Assembly (NCBI GenBank): GCA_030616025.1
Contig: JAUWYD010000001.1
Span: 1 to 25,216 of the forward strand
From: Chloroflexota bacterium
Lineage (GTDB): Bacteria; Chloroflexota; Anaerolineae; UBA7937; B3-Chlor
Direction of reading: 5' to 3'
Length of the DNA stretch: 25,216 bases
Every line of letters starts with the position of its first letter. Positions within the stretch are counted from its first letter, which is position 1. The position numbers were made by a program, and so were the translations under genes. The notes under the pieces were generated by a model. That model was not told where the DNA came from and searched no databases. It was given only the letters and a program-made list of their open reading frames with translations. Shown piece after piece: positions 1 to 6,788 of the stretch.

Positions 1-676
1 AGAGGAAGGCCATCGCAAAGCCTATTGGAGCTCTTTTCGCGCCCACCGATTCCCTAGTAATCGGCTCTCTGTCGGCCCTGCGGGTGCCCGCCTTCGTCGT
101 GGGAGGTGTTGCCGGCACTACTGGCGTTTCCTTCAGAGTCATCATCCTCAGCTGGCTAGCCCTGAGGTGATCAATCGCTTCCCTGGCCACTTTGACCTTC
201 ATTGCTGCGTCTTGTCCAGCTCCAACGTGCCGTCTTTGGGCCTGCAAATGGTGCAGGCCCTCTCTTGCCAGTCCGTGATGGGGGTTGATGGCCAACACGT
301 TTTCCAGGCAGAGGATTCGTTCGTCTATCCCCTCTACCACCCCACTCAACCATAGCCAGGCCTTTTCGTTCCGATCATCCAGGTCAATCACCTGGTATAG
401 CAGTTCTCTGGCATCTTCTACCCTCTGCTCCTTGACGGCATGAATGCCCGCCGTCAACAGTCTGGCAACCACGGCGCGGGGGTCATAGCCTTCGTAGCGG
501 CATCGGCAGGGCGGGGTGAGACAATCCTTTACCGGTATCGGAGGCGCTTCAGTGGGGCCAAAGATGCGACCTTGCAGTTTTCGGCAGGCGCGGCAGGCGT
601 CGGGATAGGCCACGAACATGACCTTCAGGCCATCCGCAGCCAGCGCGCTTAGCATCTCCTGGACACTCTCGGCCAT
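1..676 (-). CDS. Cys-rich N-terminal module plus TPR protein, partial (3' end beyond window)
   Basis: The frame is open from an ATG at 676 down to position 1, giving 225 codons with no stop, so the C-terminus lies outside the window. Residues 28-59 hold CxxC (C28, C31), then C52, C57 and C59 around a proline-rich segment, which looks like a small metal-binding or disulfide module. Residues about 78-142 look like one or two tetratricopeptide repeats (ARELLYQVIDLD, then EKAWLWLSGVV, then LENVLAINP), a form I associate with Chloroflexota proteins. The visible C-terminal part (about 165-225) is Pro/Thr/Arg-rich and probably a linker; the last residues turn hydrophobic and could begin a membrane segment. 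An in-frame GTG at 697 is an alternative start. A separate promoter lies just upstream. Function unknown; a scaffold or protein-protein role is inference. Confidence 0.75.
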   Translation of the reverse strand, partial: MAESVQEMLSALAADGLKVMFVAYPDACRACRKLQGRIFGPTEAPPIPVKDCLTPPCRCRYEGYDPRAVVARLLTAGIHAVKEQRVEDARELLYQVIDLDDRNEKAWLWLSGVVEGIDERILCLENVLAINPHHGLAREGLHHLQAQRRHVGAGQDAAMKVKVAREAIDHLRASQLRMMTLKETPVVPATPPTTKAGTRRADREPITRESVGAKRAPIGFAMAFL

Positions 677-708
677 CGCCCGTCGAAACCTTTCCACCTG
701 TTGACTTC

Positions 709-737
709 ATTATACCAACGGGCGCAGGGGTTGGCAA
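709..737 (-). promoter_or_regulatory. Sigma-70-type promoter of the TPR gene
   Basis: On the minus strand, TTGCCA (5 of 6 to the -35 consensus) is followed after exactly 17 bases by TATAAT (perfect -10). The predicted start of transcription is near 702, leaving a leader of about 26 nt before the ATG at 676, or about 5 nt before the in-frame GTG at 697. It lies just after the stop of the NuoN-like gene, so the TPR gene need not depend on the upstream operon. Confidence 0.75.
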
Positions 738-743
738 GACCGA

Positions 744-2102
744 CTAGCCTCCTCCGATGAAGGCCATCTCTTGTACAATGCTGAGAATGGGGTCCACCAG
801 CAGTCCAGGAGCCAGCCCTAGGAGCAAGCATAGCGCGGCCAACGACAGGGTCATGACCGTTACCAGCAGGGGTTCCCGTACCGCTTTCAATTGCGGCGAA
901 GGCTGAAGCATCAGGGACAACGATCTCACATATCCCAAAACCACACCGGCCCCAGCCAGTAGCAGGGCCCCCTGGTACAGAGGACTGTCTCCAGGGAGGG
1001 ACCGATACACAAGCCAGCGGGTGGCGAAGCCATTGAATAGGGGGAAACCACCCAGGGCGAGACCACCCACGATGTAGCCGACGATGCTCCCTGGCGTCCT
1101 CCTTAGGGCCTCTCGCAATGTGGAAACAGAGCCGTCGTTGAGGTATGTGCGTAGCGTTCCCAGACTCATAGCTAGCAGCAGCACCAGCAGAGAGCGGTTG
1201 ACGATGTGGGCCAGAGCGCCGGTAGTGCTCGTCAGAGAGCCCGTTCCTAACCCTACCAAGACGAAGCCCATGTCGCTGATAGCAGCGTAGGCCATCAGGC
1301 GTCCTGGGTCCCGTTGGGCGAAGGCGAACACCCCGCCCACGAGCGCTGTCAATAGGCCGGATATCGAGATCACTAACAGCATTGGTGAGCCTGTGGTCAA
1401 CCAGAGATGGCTGTTGAGCACACCCAGGAGAAGGACCAGGACTACCGGGTTGAAGATACAGATGAGCGAAGCACTCGCCGCGAAGGGGGCCCCAGCGGCT
1501 ACTGCGGGTAACCAGGAGTGAAAGGGTGCCGCTGCCAGTAGGATGCCGAACCCCACGGATAGGGCGATGACTGTGAAACGAATCAGAAGGAGGTTGTCGG
1601 GATGCAGAGCGTAGCTCTCTGCCAGCCAGGATACCACGAGCAGGCACGGGATGGCCATTACGAGGGGGACTACGTATCCGATGGCGGTCCCCACCGGGGC
1701 GGGACGTCTTCCGTGGATCATGAACACAAAGACGAGTGCTGCCATCTCCAATAGCAGGACGGATATGAGGAAGGTGCGGATCATGATCGCTCCACTGAGG
1801 AGGCCCAGGATGGCCAAGAGAGAAGGTATGAACGCCCAGCCTTGAGGTATCTGCCACGCATACAGGATCATGAGACTGGCCAGGCTCAAGAGGAAGATCA
1901 GTATGAAGCCGCTGAGCTCGTCCAGCATGAGCTCACGTCCCAAGATGTATGCTGGTTCGCCCAGGGGCGCCTGACTGCAAATCCCTATCAGCGTCAACGT
2001 CGTCGCCAGTGAGACGAAAACGGCTGCAGTCCAGTAGCGCCTGAGGAAGTAGACCGGTACTGCCATTGTCAAAGGGACGAAGATCAGGAGAATGAGGATC
2101 AT
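744..2102 (-). CDS. NuoN/HyfF-like proton-antiporter-type membrane subunit
   Basis: A 452-residue, very hydrophobic protein with about 12-13 predicted membrane helices, of the size of NuoN. Recognisable family landmarks are the TM5-like LLLEMAAL with its glutamate, the PFHSWLP motif of TM7, AHIVN-RSLL near TM10-11, and GGFPLFNGFATRW near TM12. The lysines that carry protons in NuoN are missing. The position before PFHSWLP is Leu, and the TM12 lysine is Arg (GFATRW). The whole protein has a single lysine, in the loop QLKAVREP. The ATG overlaps the upstream stop (ATGA), so translation is coupled. It is the third gene of the antiporter-like operon. Energy-converting function is doubtful; an assembly, sensing or substitute-complex role is possible. 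Confidence 0.8.
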   Translation of the reverse strand: MILILLIFVPLTMAVPVYFLRRYWTAAVFVSLATTLTLIGICSQAPLGEPAYILGRELMLDELSGFILIFLLSLASLMILYAWQIPQGWAFIPSLLAILGLLSGAIMIRTFLISVLLLEMAALVFVFMIHGRRPAPVGTAIGYVVPLVMAIPCLLVVSWLAESYALHPDNLLLIRFTVIALSVGFGILLAAAPFHSWLPAVAAGAPFAASASLICIFNPVVLVLLLGVLNSHLWLTTGSPMLLVISISGLLTALVGGVFAFAQRDPGRLMAYAAISDMGFVLVGLGTGSLTSTTGALAHIVNRSLLVLLLAMSLGTLRTYLNDGSVSTLREALRRTPGSIVGYIVGGLALGGFPLFNGFATRWLVYRSLPGDSPLYQGALLLAGAGVVLGYVRSLSLMLQPSPQLKAVREPLLVTVMTLSLAALCLLLGLAPGLLVDPILSIVQEMAFIGGG

Positions 2103-2770
2103 CTTCTGTCTTCCTCGACAATGACGGTCAGCTGAGCCGTAGTCAGGTAGCTTATGGCCAAAGCCATGAGGATATTGACGACGCCTAGTAGTGCGGCCAC
2201 GCTCAAGCTCTTCTCAAGAGTGGCGAAGAGAACTTCGAAGCCCGCCTGGAAGGTAAGGAGACCCAGGCCAACCTTGAAGGGATCTCTACTCAGGACGACA
2301 GTAAGCAGACCTATCCCCACCAACCAGTAGCAGGCCTGGGAGATGCCGAGTGGGTGGTCAACGAAGGGGTGTCTGGTGCCCAGGGCGTAGCTCACCACTG
2401 CCGCCAGGAGGACCAAGAGGAGGCGAAACCACAGGTTCATCGGAAAGATATCCAACACGGTGCTGACGGGGCCTTGTTCATGGTGGGCCCCCTTGATTGT
2501 GGGTTCTCTTCCCCAATGCACGCGCCGCGCTGTGAGGTAGAAGATCACACAAATCATAGCTCCTACGATCACTTTGACCAGCGCCACTCGCAAGGGTATC
2601 ACCCTAGCGAGAAGTAAGCTCACAAGGACATATTGAGCGAGCAAGGCCCAGAGACTGAGCCTCCAGTCCTCAAGGACGATGATGACAGTAGCCGTGATGA
2701 GGAATCCCAGCATGAGCTCAAGGTATGAAAGGGAAGACAGGCTAACGAAAATGTCCTGCAGTACGTCCAT
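2099..2770 (-). CDS. HyfE-like membrane protein (hydrogenase-4 component E type)
   Basis: A 223-residue protein with about 6-7 membrane helices, close to the usual length of HyfE (about 216). By eye it follows HyfE in order: DWRLSLWALLAQ near the N-terminus, a helix with a buried lysine followed by a TARR end (LVKVIVGAM...), and a C-terminal NuoK-like pair of helices from GIGLLTVVLSRDPFK to LGVVNILMALAISYL. The helix position where HyfE has Glu (MENG) is Gln here (FQAG), although a Glu lies three residues on. The ATG is preceded by GAGGGG at 5 nt, and that motif overlaps the stop of the upstream gene. It sits between NuoL/M-like and NuoN-like genes, the order expected for a membrane arm. Assigned by pattern, not by search. 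Confidence 0.65.
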   Translation of the reverse strand: MDVLQDIFVSLSSLSYLELMLGFLITATVIIVLEDWRLSLWALLAQYVLVSLLLARVIPLRVALVKVIVGAMICVIFYLTARRVHWGREPTIKGAHHEQGPVSTVLDIFPMNLWFRLLLVLLAAVVSYALGTRHPFVDHPLGISQACYWLVGIGLLTVVLSRDPFKVGLGLLTFQAGFEVLFATLEKSLSVAALLGVVNILMALAISYLTTAQLTVIVEEDRR

Positions 2771-2779
2771 TCTTACCCC

Positions 2780-4474
2780 TCAGCTACTCAGGAGTAGAAG
2801 TGTGACCAAGGTAGCGAACAGCAGAATCCAGCCCAACGAGTGTCTCCCCTCGAAGAACCCTCCCAACTGTTCCAAGATTGTGGCTGTCCGTTGCGCTGTC
2901 CAGTCCAGGGCGCGATATAGCCATCCCATTTCGGCGATCATCTGGAGTGTCTCCAGGGAGACACCTGCTTTGGTCACGATGGTTTCCCCCTTGCGGTACA
3001 TCAGGTATCCCAGTAGGAGCGACAGCAGTGTGCCGGCAAGAAGAACCAGAGAAAAGGATGGCTCTTGCGAGTAGATCAGGTCTGGTAGGGCTGGCAGGGT
3101 GGAGAGCCCACCAGGCGGCCCTACCATGCGCCCTATCAATGGAGGATGCAGGCCCAGGATCAGCAGAAGGATAGCCAAGCCGCTCATGCTCGCCAGCAGC
3201 AGAGGCCTTATCGCGCCCTGGTCTGTACCTGGAGAAGTAGGTTCCAGAAACATCTTCGATAGGGGTGCCAGAAGAAAGCTGTTGCTTAGCAGACTTAGAA
3301 GGATGAGGGGGCCAAGGCCTAGGTCCCACAGGGACTCGTAGAGGAGCCAGCGGCTTGCGAACCCTACTGTGAGAGGGGTACCCACTAGTGCGGCAACGGC
3401 CGCAAGTGTGCAGCTTCGCGCCCAGAGGCCATAGGGATGTGGCATAGGGTCACGGGAAGTCATATGGCCTAGAAAGAGGAGACTCAGAGCCAGGGTCAGG
3501 CTGATGACCTGCGACGATATAATGGCCGCGGAATGTGGTGCGGAGATGGCGCTCGCGAGGGTCAGATAGCCCACCTGGTTGAGAACTATGTAGGAGGCAG
3601 ATCTCCTCAGACTCGACTCAAACCAGAGAGGAAATGGACTCAGGACAAGAGCCAAGCTTCCCAAGAACAGGGCCGCTTCCTTCCCTGGCAGAGTTGCCAC
3701 AGACGCCAAGGTTAGCATCCGAGCCAGCAAATACCCACCCGCGCTCAAGGGAGTGACGTACCATACGATTAGGGTAGGGAGACTCATCTCCACGTCGACG
3801 GGCAGGGCAACGAACGCCGGATACAGCCCCACGCGCATCAGGGCGGCCAGCATGGCAAGGGAGATGACCTTCGTCGGGAGAGGCGTTGCCTGGAGAGACA
3901 GGGACGCGCCTCGCGCTTCGAGCAGGAGCAGTGCGGCCAAGAACAGGGCCAGTCCAGCGAGGTAGTTGATGAGCAGCAACCTGACCCCCATTCGAGAGGC
4001 TGCCTTTCCGCGGTGCAGGAGGGCAGTGAGGAACAGCAGCGCCAGGTCAAGGAAGCCCCAGCTGAAGCAAAGGGTGACCAGGTCGGCTGAGAGGATGAGG
4101 CTGACTCCCCCGGCGGCCAGCAGAAAGATGGCGCCGTAAGGATGACCACGCTCATCCTCTGGGATGAGGAAAGCACGCTGCGAGATGATCGCTACCAGCG
4201 TTATGAGGCCTATCAGCGACACGAAGAGAAGTGACAAGTTGTCCATATAGTAGCCGAGCTGCACACCGAAGAGGGGCGCAGGGCGCCAGACGGAGAAGTT
4301 AATGCTGTTTGGCTGATAGCGGTAGAGGAGTAGGGAGAAGAGAAGGCAACTGCCTGCCAGGATGGCGGCCAAGACGTTGGTAATCTGGACGCGGGCTGTC
4401 CTCTTCGTCAGCGGCAGCAGGACCGCTCCCAGAAGGAGGATGATCACGAGCAAGAGGGGTGTTGCGAGGGGCAT
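2780..4474 (-). CDS. NuoL/NuoM/HyfB-like proton-antiporter-type membrane subunit
   Basis: A 564-residue polytopic membrane protein, roughly 14 helices, with the Proton_antipo_M layout. The helix segment SADLVTLCFSWGFLDLAL matches the usual TM5 block, but the conserved Glu of the W-E pair is Gly. The TM7 block reads ALMRVGLYPAFVALP, with Arg for the conserved Lys and no His before the LP. The TM12 block GFASRW also has Arg for Lys. No lysine is visible in the middle of a helix. The start chosen is the ATG at 4474, with AGGAG five bases upstream; a TTG at 4495 would add seven residues that lie over the ribosome site. First gene of a three-gene operon with its own promoter. No peripheral arm or hydrogenase genes are present in the window. 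Confidence 0.8.
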   Translation of the reverse strand: MPLATPLLLVIILLLGAVLLPLTKRTARVQITNVLAAILAGSCLLFSLLLYRYQPNSINFSVWRPAPLFGVQLGYYMDNLSLLFVSLIGLITLVAIISQRAFLIPEDERGHPYGAIFLLAAGGVSLILSADLVTLCFSWGFLDLALLFLTALLHRGKAASRMGVRLLLINYLAGLALFLAALLLLEARGASLSLQATPLPTKVISLAMLAALMRVGLYPAFVALPVDVEMSLPTLIVWYVTPLSAGGYLLARMLTLASVATLPGKEAALFLGSLALVLSPFPLWFESSLRRSASYIVLNQVGYLTLASAISAPHSAAIISSQVISLTLALSLLFLGHMTSRDPMPHPYGLWARSCTLAAVAALVGTPLTVGFASRWLLYESLWDLGLGPLILLSLLSNSFLLAPLSKMFLEPTSPGTDQGAIRPLLLASMSGLAILLLILGLHPPLIGRMVGPPGGLSTLPALPDLIYSQEPSFSLVLLAGTLLSLLLGYLMYRKGETIVTKAGVSLETLQMIAEMGWLYRALDWTAQRTATILEQLGGFFEGRHSLGWILLFATLVTLLLLSS

Positions 4475-4503
4475 TTTCTCTCCTGTGGCAGGCAATCGAG
4501 CGA

Positions 4504-4532
4504 ATTTTAAGACAGGTTGTGGCGTTTGTCAA
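4504..4532 (-). promoter_or_regulatory. Sigma-70-type promoter of the antiporter-like operon
   Basis: Minus strand: TTGACA (perfect -35), a 17-base spacer, then TAAAAT (5 of 6 to the -10 consensus). Transcription should begin near 4497, leaving about 23 nt of leader that includes the AGGAG site. It lies between the GNAT stop (4550) and the first antiporter gene, so the three membrane genes form their own unit. Confidence 0.8.
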
Positions 4533-4549
4533 TGGCAGCATGGTGTCCG

Positions 4550-4972
4550 TCACAGGAACTTGCACATTTGACACATATCCACGCCGTGCAGGTCACGACG
4601 CAGTACCCCTTCCACGACATACCCCTGTTTCTCATAGAACCGCTGGGCTTGGGAGTTCAAATACGTCTTCAAGCCAATCTTGTGACATCCCTCACTGCGA
4701 CAAATCTCCTCGACACGCGCCAAGAGGGCGCTGCCTATCCCGTGTTCCCGATGGTGTTCGGCAGTTATGATCTGCGATAGCTTGCCCAGGCCAGCTTCGA
4801 TCTTGAACACCGCTGCCCCTGCGATGCCCTCATCCTCGTAAGCTGCCAAGGTAAACCGTTGAACATCCCACATCGCCGGATCATAACGTCCGAAGATGCG
4901 CTCGTCTACCGCCTTCCATTCACGGTTCAGAAAGTCCTCTATCACCTGCCGGTCCACCTCGAGGATCTCCAC
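4550..4972 (-). CDS. GNAT-family N-acetyltransferase
   Basis: A 140-residue GCN5-related acetyltransferase fold. The acetyl-CoA motif A is visible as R75-E-H-G-I-G80 (HREHGIGSALL) after the strand KLSQIIT. Motif B follows as LNSQAQRFYEKQGY (106-118), with the tyrosine and the usual NxxAxxFYEKxGF pattern. It transfers an acetyl group from acetyl-CoA to an unknown amine. The start is the GTG at 4972, preceded by GGAGG at 4 nt; a TTG at 5005 gives 11 more residues but no ribosome site. It lies 44 bp after tlyA on the same strand, probably co-transcribed. The C-terminus has two cysteines (DMCQMCKFL). Substrate cannot be told; RimI-like protein acetylation is one option. Confidence 0.85.
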   Translation of the reverse strand: MEILEVDRQVIEDFLNREWKAVDERIFGRYDPAMWDVQRFTLAAYEDEGIAGAAVFKIEAGLGKLSQIITAEHHREHGIGSALLARVEEICRSEGCHKIGLKTYLNSQAQRFYEKQGYVVEGVLRRDLHGVDMCQMCKFL

Positions 4973-5016
4973 ACTTCCTCCCTTGTGCGTCCGAGCCTTC
5001 TCCAACCGGATCGTGG

Positions 5017-5808
5017 TCAGAGGGATTCTGCCTCCACCAGGGAGGCGGTGATGGCTTCGTCGATAGCGATGTTCTCCTGCTGCTCATCCCGGCTCAGATA
5101 CACGAAGAACTCCGCATTTCCCGCGGGTCCCCTTAGTGGAGAGGGGGTGAGCCCCTGTACTCGCAGTCCCTCGGACGTTGCCCACTCTGCAGCCTTTTCC
5201 ATAACCTGACGGTGGACAGCGGGGTCCTTCACCACCCCGCCTCTACCAACCTGCTCCCGCCCAGCCTCGAACTGGGGCTTGATCAGAGCCACGACTTCGC
5301 CCTCGGATTGCAGCAGATTCACCACCCGAGGGAGCACCAGCCTCAAGGAGATGAAAGCCACATCGATGGTGGCCAGATCCACGGGATCAGCCAGGCCTTC
5401 TAGGTAACGGATGTTCGTTCGCTCTAGGACAACCACTCGTGGGTCCTGGCGCAATCGCCAGGCCAACTGGCCGTATGCGACGTCAATAGCATAGACGCTA
5501 TGTGCTCCCCGCTGCAACAGACAGTCGGTAAATCCGCCGGTGGAGGCCCCGACGTCAGCTACGATCTTTCCCATCACATCTATCTGGAAGCGGTCCAAAG
5601 CGTGCTCCAGCTTGGCCCCGCCCCTACTGACATAGCGAAGTCCCTCAAGGATGGTCACCTGAGCGTCTTCAGGGACGCGCTTCCCTGGCTTATCCACGAT
5701 TTGATCTTCCACCAGCACCTGACCAGCCATGATCAGGCCTCGGGCCCTTCGGAGACTTTCGGCCAGGCCCCGGCCTACCAGCAGTGTGTCGAGTCGCGTC
5801 TTTCGCAT
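5017..5808 (-). CDS. tlyA: TlyA-family 16S/23S rRNA (cytidine-2'-O) methyltransferase
   Basis: A 263-residue protein with an N-terminal S4 RNA-binding domain (about residues 3-60, RLDTLLVGRGLAES to RYVSRGGAK) and an FtsJ-like Rossmann methyltransferase domain. The SAM loop is DVGASTGGFTD (85-95). The K-D-K-E tetrad of 2'-O-methyltransferases is intact: K66, D149, K177, E233. TlyA methylates ribose 2'-OH groups in rRNA, and in mycobacteria its loss gives capreomycin resistance; the family is often annotated as hemolysin. The start is the ATG at 5808. It falls about 7 nt after a -10-like TACCCT, so the mRNA may be leaderless. The longer frame up to 5895 runs through the promoter and is not credible. 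Confidence 0.92.
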   Translation of the reverse strand: MRKTRLDTLLVGRGLAESLRRARGLIMAGQVLVEDQIVDKPGKRVPEDAQVTILEGLRYVSRGGAKLEHALDRFQIDVMGKIVADVGASTGGFTDCLLQRGAHSVYAIDVAYGQLAWRLRQDPRVVVLERTNIRYLEGLADPVDLATIDVAFISLRLVLPRVVNLLQSEGEVVALIKPQFEAGREQVGRGGVVKDPAVHRQVMEKAAEWATSEGLRVQGLTPSPLRGPAGNAEFFVYLSRDEQQENIAIDEAITASLVEAESL

Positions 5809-5814
5809 CACCTT

Positions 5815-5843
5815 AGGGTATCCCTGCCAAGGGCAAAAGTCAA
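5815..5843 (-). promoter_or_regulatory. tlyA promoter (divergent, leaderless type)
   Basis: Minus strand TTGACT, then 17 bases, then TACCCT (weak -10, matching at T, A and final T). The predicted first transcribed base, about 5808, is the A of the tlyA ATG. The -35 box forms one arm of the palindrome shared with the ubiA promoter. Confidence 0.5.
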
Positions 5844-5853
5844 ACGGTTGACT
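5838..5853. repeat. Perfect inverted repeat uniting two divergent -35 boxes
   Basis: AGTCAA-ACGG-TTGACT: two 6-base arms with a 4-base centre. Each arm is the -35 element of one of the divergent promoters (tlyA leftwards, ubiA rightwards). The symmetry follows partly from having two -35 boxes back to back, but it would also suit a dimeric regulator, and the two polymerases cannot easily bind together. Confidence 0.6.
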
Positions 5854-5876
5854 GTTGCCGGGCAATAGGTTATTAT
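5848..5876 (+). promoter_or_regulatory. ubiA promoter (divergent, leaderless type)
   Basis: Plus strand TTGACT, a 17-base spacer, TATTAT (5 of 6 to the -10 consensus). Transcription is predicted at 5883-5884, exactly the second ATG of the reading frame (5884). The first ATG (5875) overlaps the -10 element, so it would not be in the mRNA. Confidence 0.7.
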
Positions 5877-5883
5877 GTTTCCC

Positions 5884-6753
5884 ATGTTTAGACAATTGTT
5901 GATCACCACGCGTCCCAAGCAGTGGACGAAGAACGTCTTCATCTTCGCGGCCTTGCTCTTCGACATCAAGCTGCTCGATGTCACCTATGTGGGCAGGATC
6001 ACCTTGGCCTTCATCCTCTTCTGCATCCTCTCAGGCTCTGTATACCTGATCAACGATCTGACAGATATTGACAGGGACCGACAGCATCCTGTCAAGCGCA
6101 ACCGTCCGCTGGCTTCGGGTGGACTGAGTAAATCGTGGGCCGTGAGTGCGGCCATCGTCCTTCCCATCATTGCTCTCTCCTTGTCATTCCTTCTTCAGCC
6201 GCTGTTTGGCCTCATTGCTCTGGTGTACTTCGTGATCCAGTTGTTCTACTCTTTCGGCTTGAAGGACGTCGTCATTCTGGATGTCTTGATCATTGCTGCT
6301 GGTTTCGTTCTGCGTGTGGCTGCTGGTTCGGCGGTGGCCGAGGCGGAAAGGTTCTCGCCCTGGCTCTACGTGTGCATAACACTACTGGCCCTCTTCTTGG
6401 CGCTGGGCAAACGGCGGAACGAACTGCTCCTGCTTGAAGCCAGCGCCCTTGGGCATCGCAAGGTGCTGCAAGAGTACTCCCCGCAGTTGCTGGACGAGAT
6501 GATCGCGTTAGTGACGTCGTCGACGGTGATAGCCTATTCTCTCTACACGTTCTCGGCTGAGAACCTCCCTCCCAACAAGAGTATGATGCTGACTATTCCC
6601 TTTCTTCTATACAGCATCTTTCGTTACCTTTATCTCATCTACCAGAAGAATCTGGGCGGCAGCCCCGAAGAGATACTCCTCAGGGATGTCCCATTTGTCA
6701 TCAGTAACCTGTGCTGGGGCGTCACGGTGGTGCTGATCTTGTACGTCTTCTAG
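5884..6753 (+). CDS. ubiA: UbiA-family decaprenyl-phosphate phosphoribosyltransferase, copy 1
   Basis: A 289-residue polytopic protein of about 8-9 helices. The N-terminal RPKQWTKN (10-17), motif 1 N57-D-x-x-D-x-x-x-D65 followed by HPVKRNRPLASG, and motif 2 YSFGLKDVVILDV are the marks of the phosphoribose-transferring branch of UbiA (Rv3806c-like). These enzymes move 5-phosphoribose from PRPP to a polyprenyl phosphate at the membrane, the first step towards a polyprenyl-phosphate-linked arabinose or ribose donor. The start at 5884 is chosen because the ATG at 5875 lies inside the -10 box. Neither the partner phosphatase nor DprE1/DprE2 is seen nearby. A nearly collinear second copy follows after 11-35 bp, depending on its start. 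Exact lipid substrate unknown. Confidence 0.88.
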   Translation: MFRQLLITTRPKQWTKNVFIFAALLFDIKLLDVTYVGRITLAFILFCILSGSVYLINDLTDIDRDRQHPVKRNRPLASGGLSKSWAVSAAIVLPIIALSLSFLLQPLFGLIALVYFVIQLFYSFGLKDVVILDVLIIAAGFVLRVAAGSAVAEAERFSPWLYVCITLLALFLALGKRRNELLLLEASALGHRKVLQEYSPQLLDEMIALVTSSTVIAYSLYTFSAENLPPNKSMMLTIPFLLYSIFRYLYLIYQKNLGGSPEEILLRDVPFVISNLCWGVTVVLILYVF

Positions 6754-6788
6754 GAGCGGATGAACTGGTCAGAGAACTGATCGTCGCC

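Noticed and set aside
649..1857. 402-codon minus-strand frame overlapping the NuoN-like gene
   Set aside because: Arg/Pro/Ser/His-rich, without membrane or domain character; the overlapping frame encodes a coherent hydrophobic protein with a coupled start.
2784..3329. 181-codon minus-strand frame inside the NuoL/M-like gene
   Set aside because: Shadow frame with no family features; not separated from the real gene.
5875..5877. ATG at 5875 as ubiA start
   Set aside because: It overlaps the TATTAT -10 element, so it would not be included in a transcript from that promoter. It remains possible only if an upstream promoter exists.
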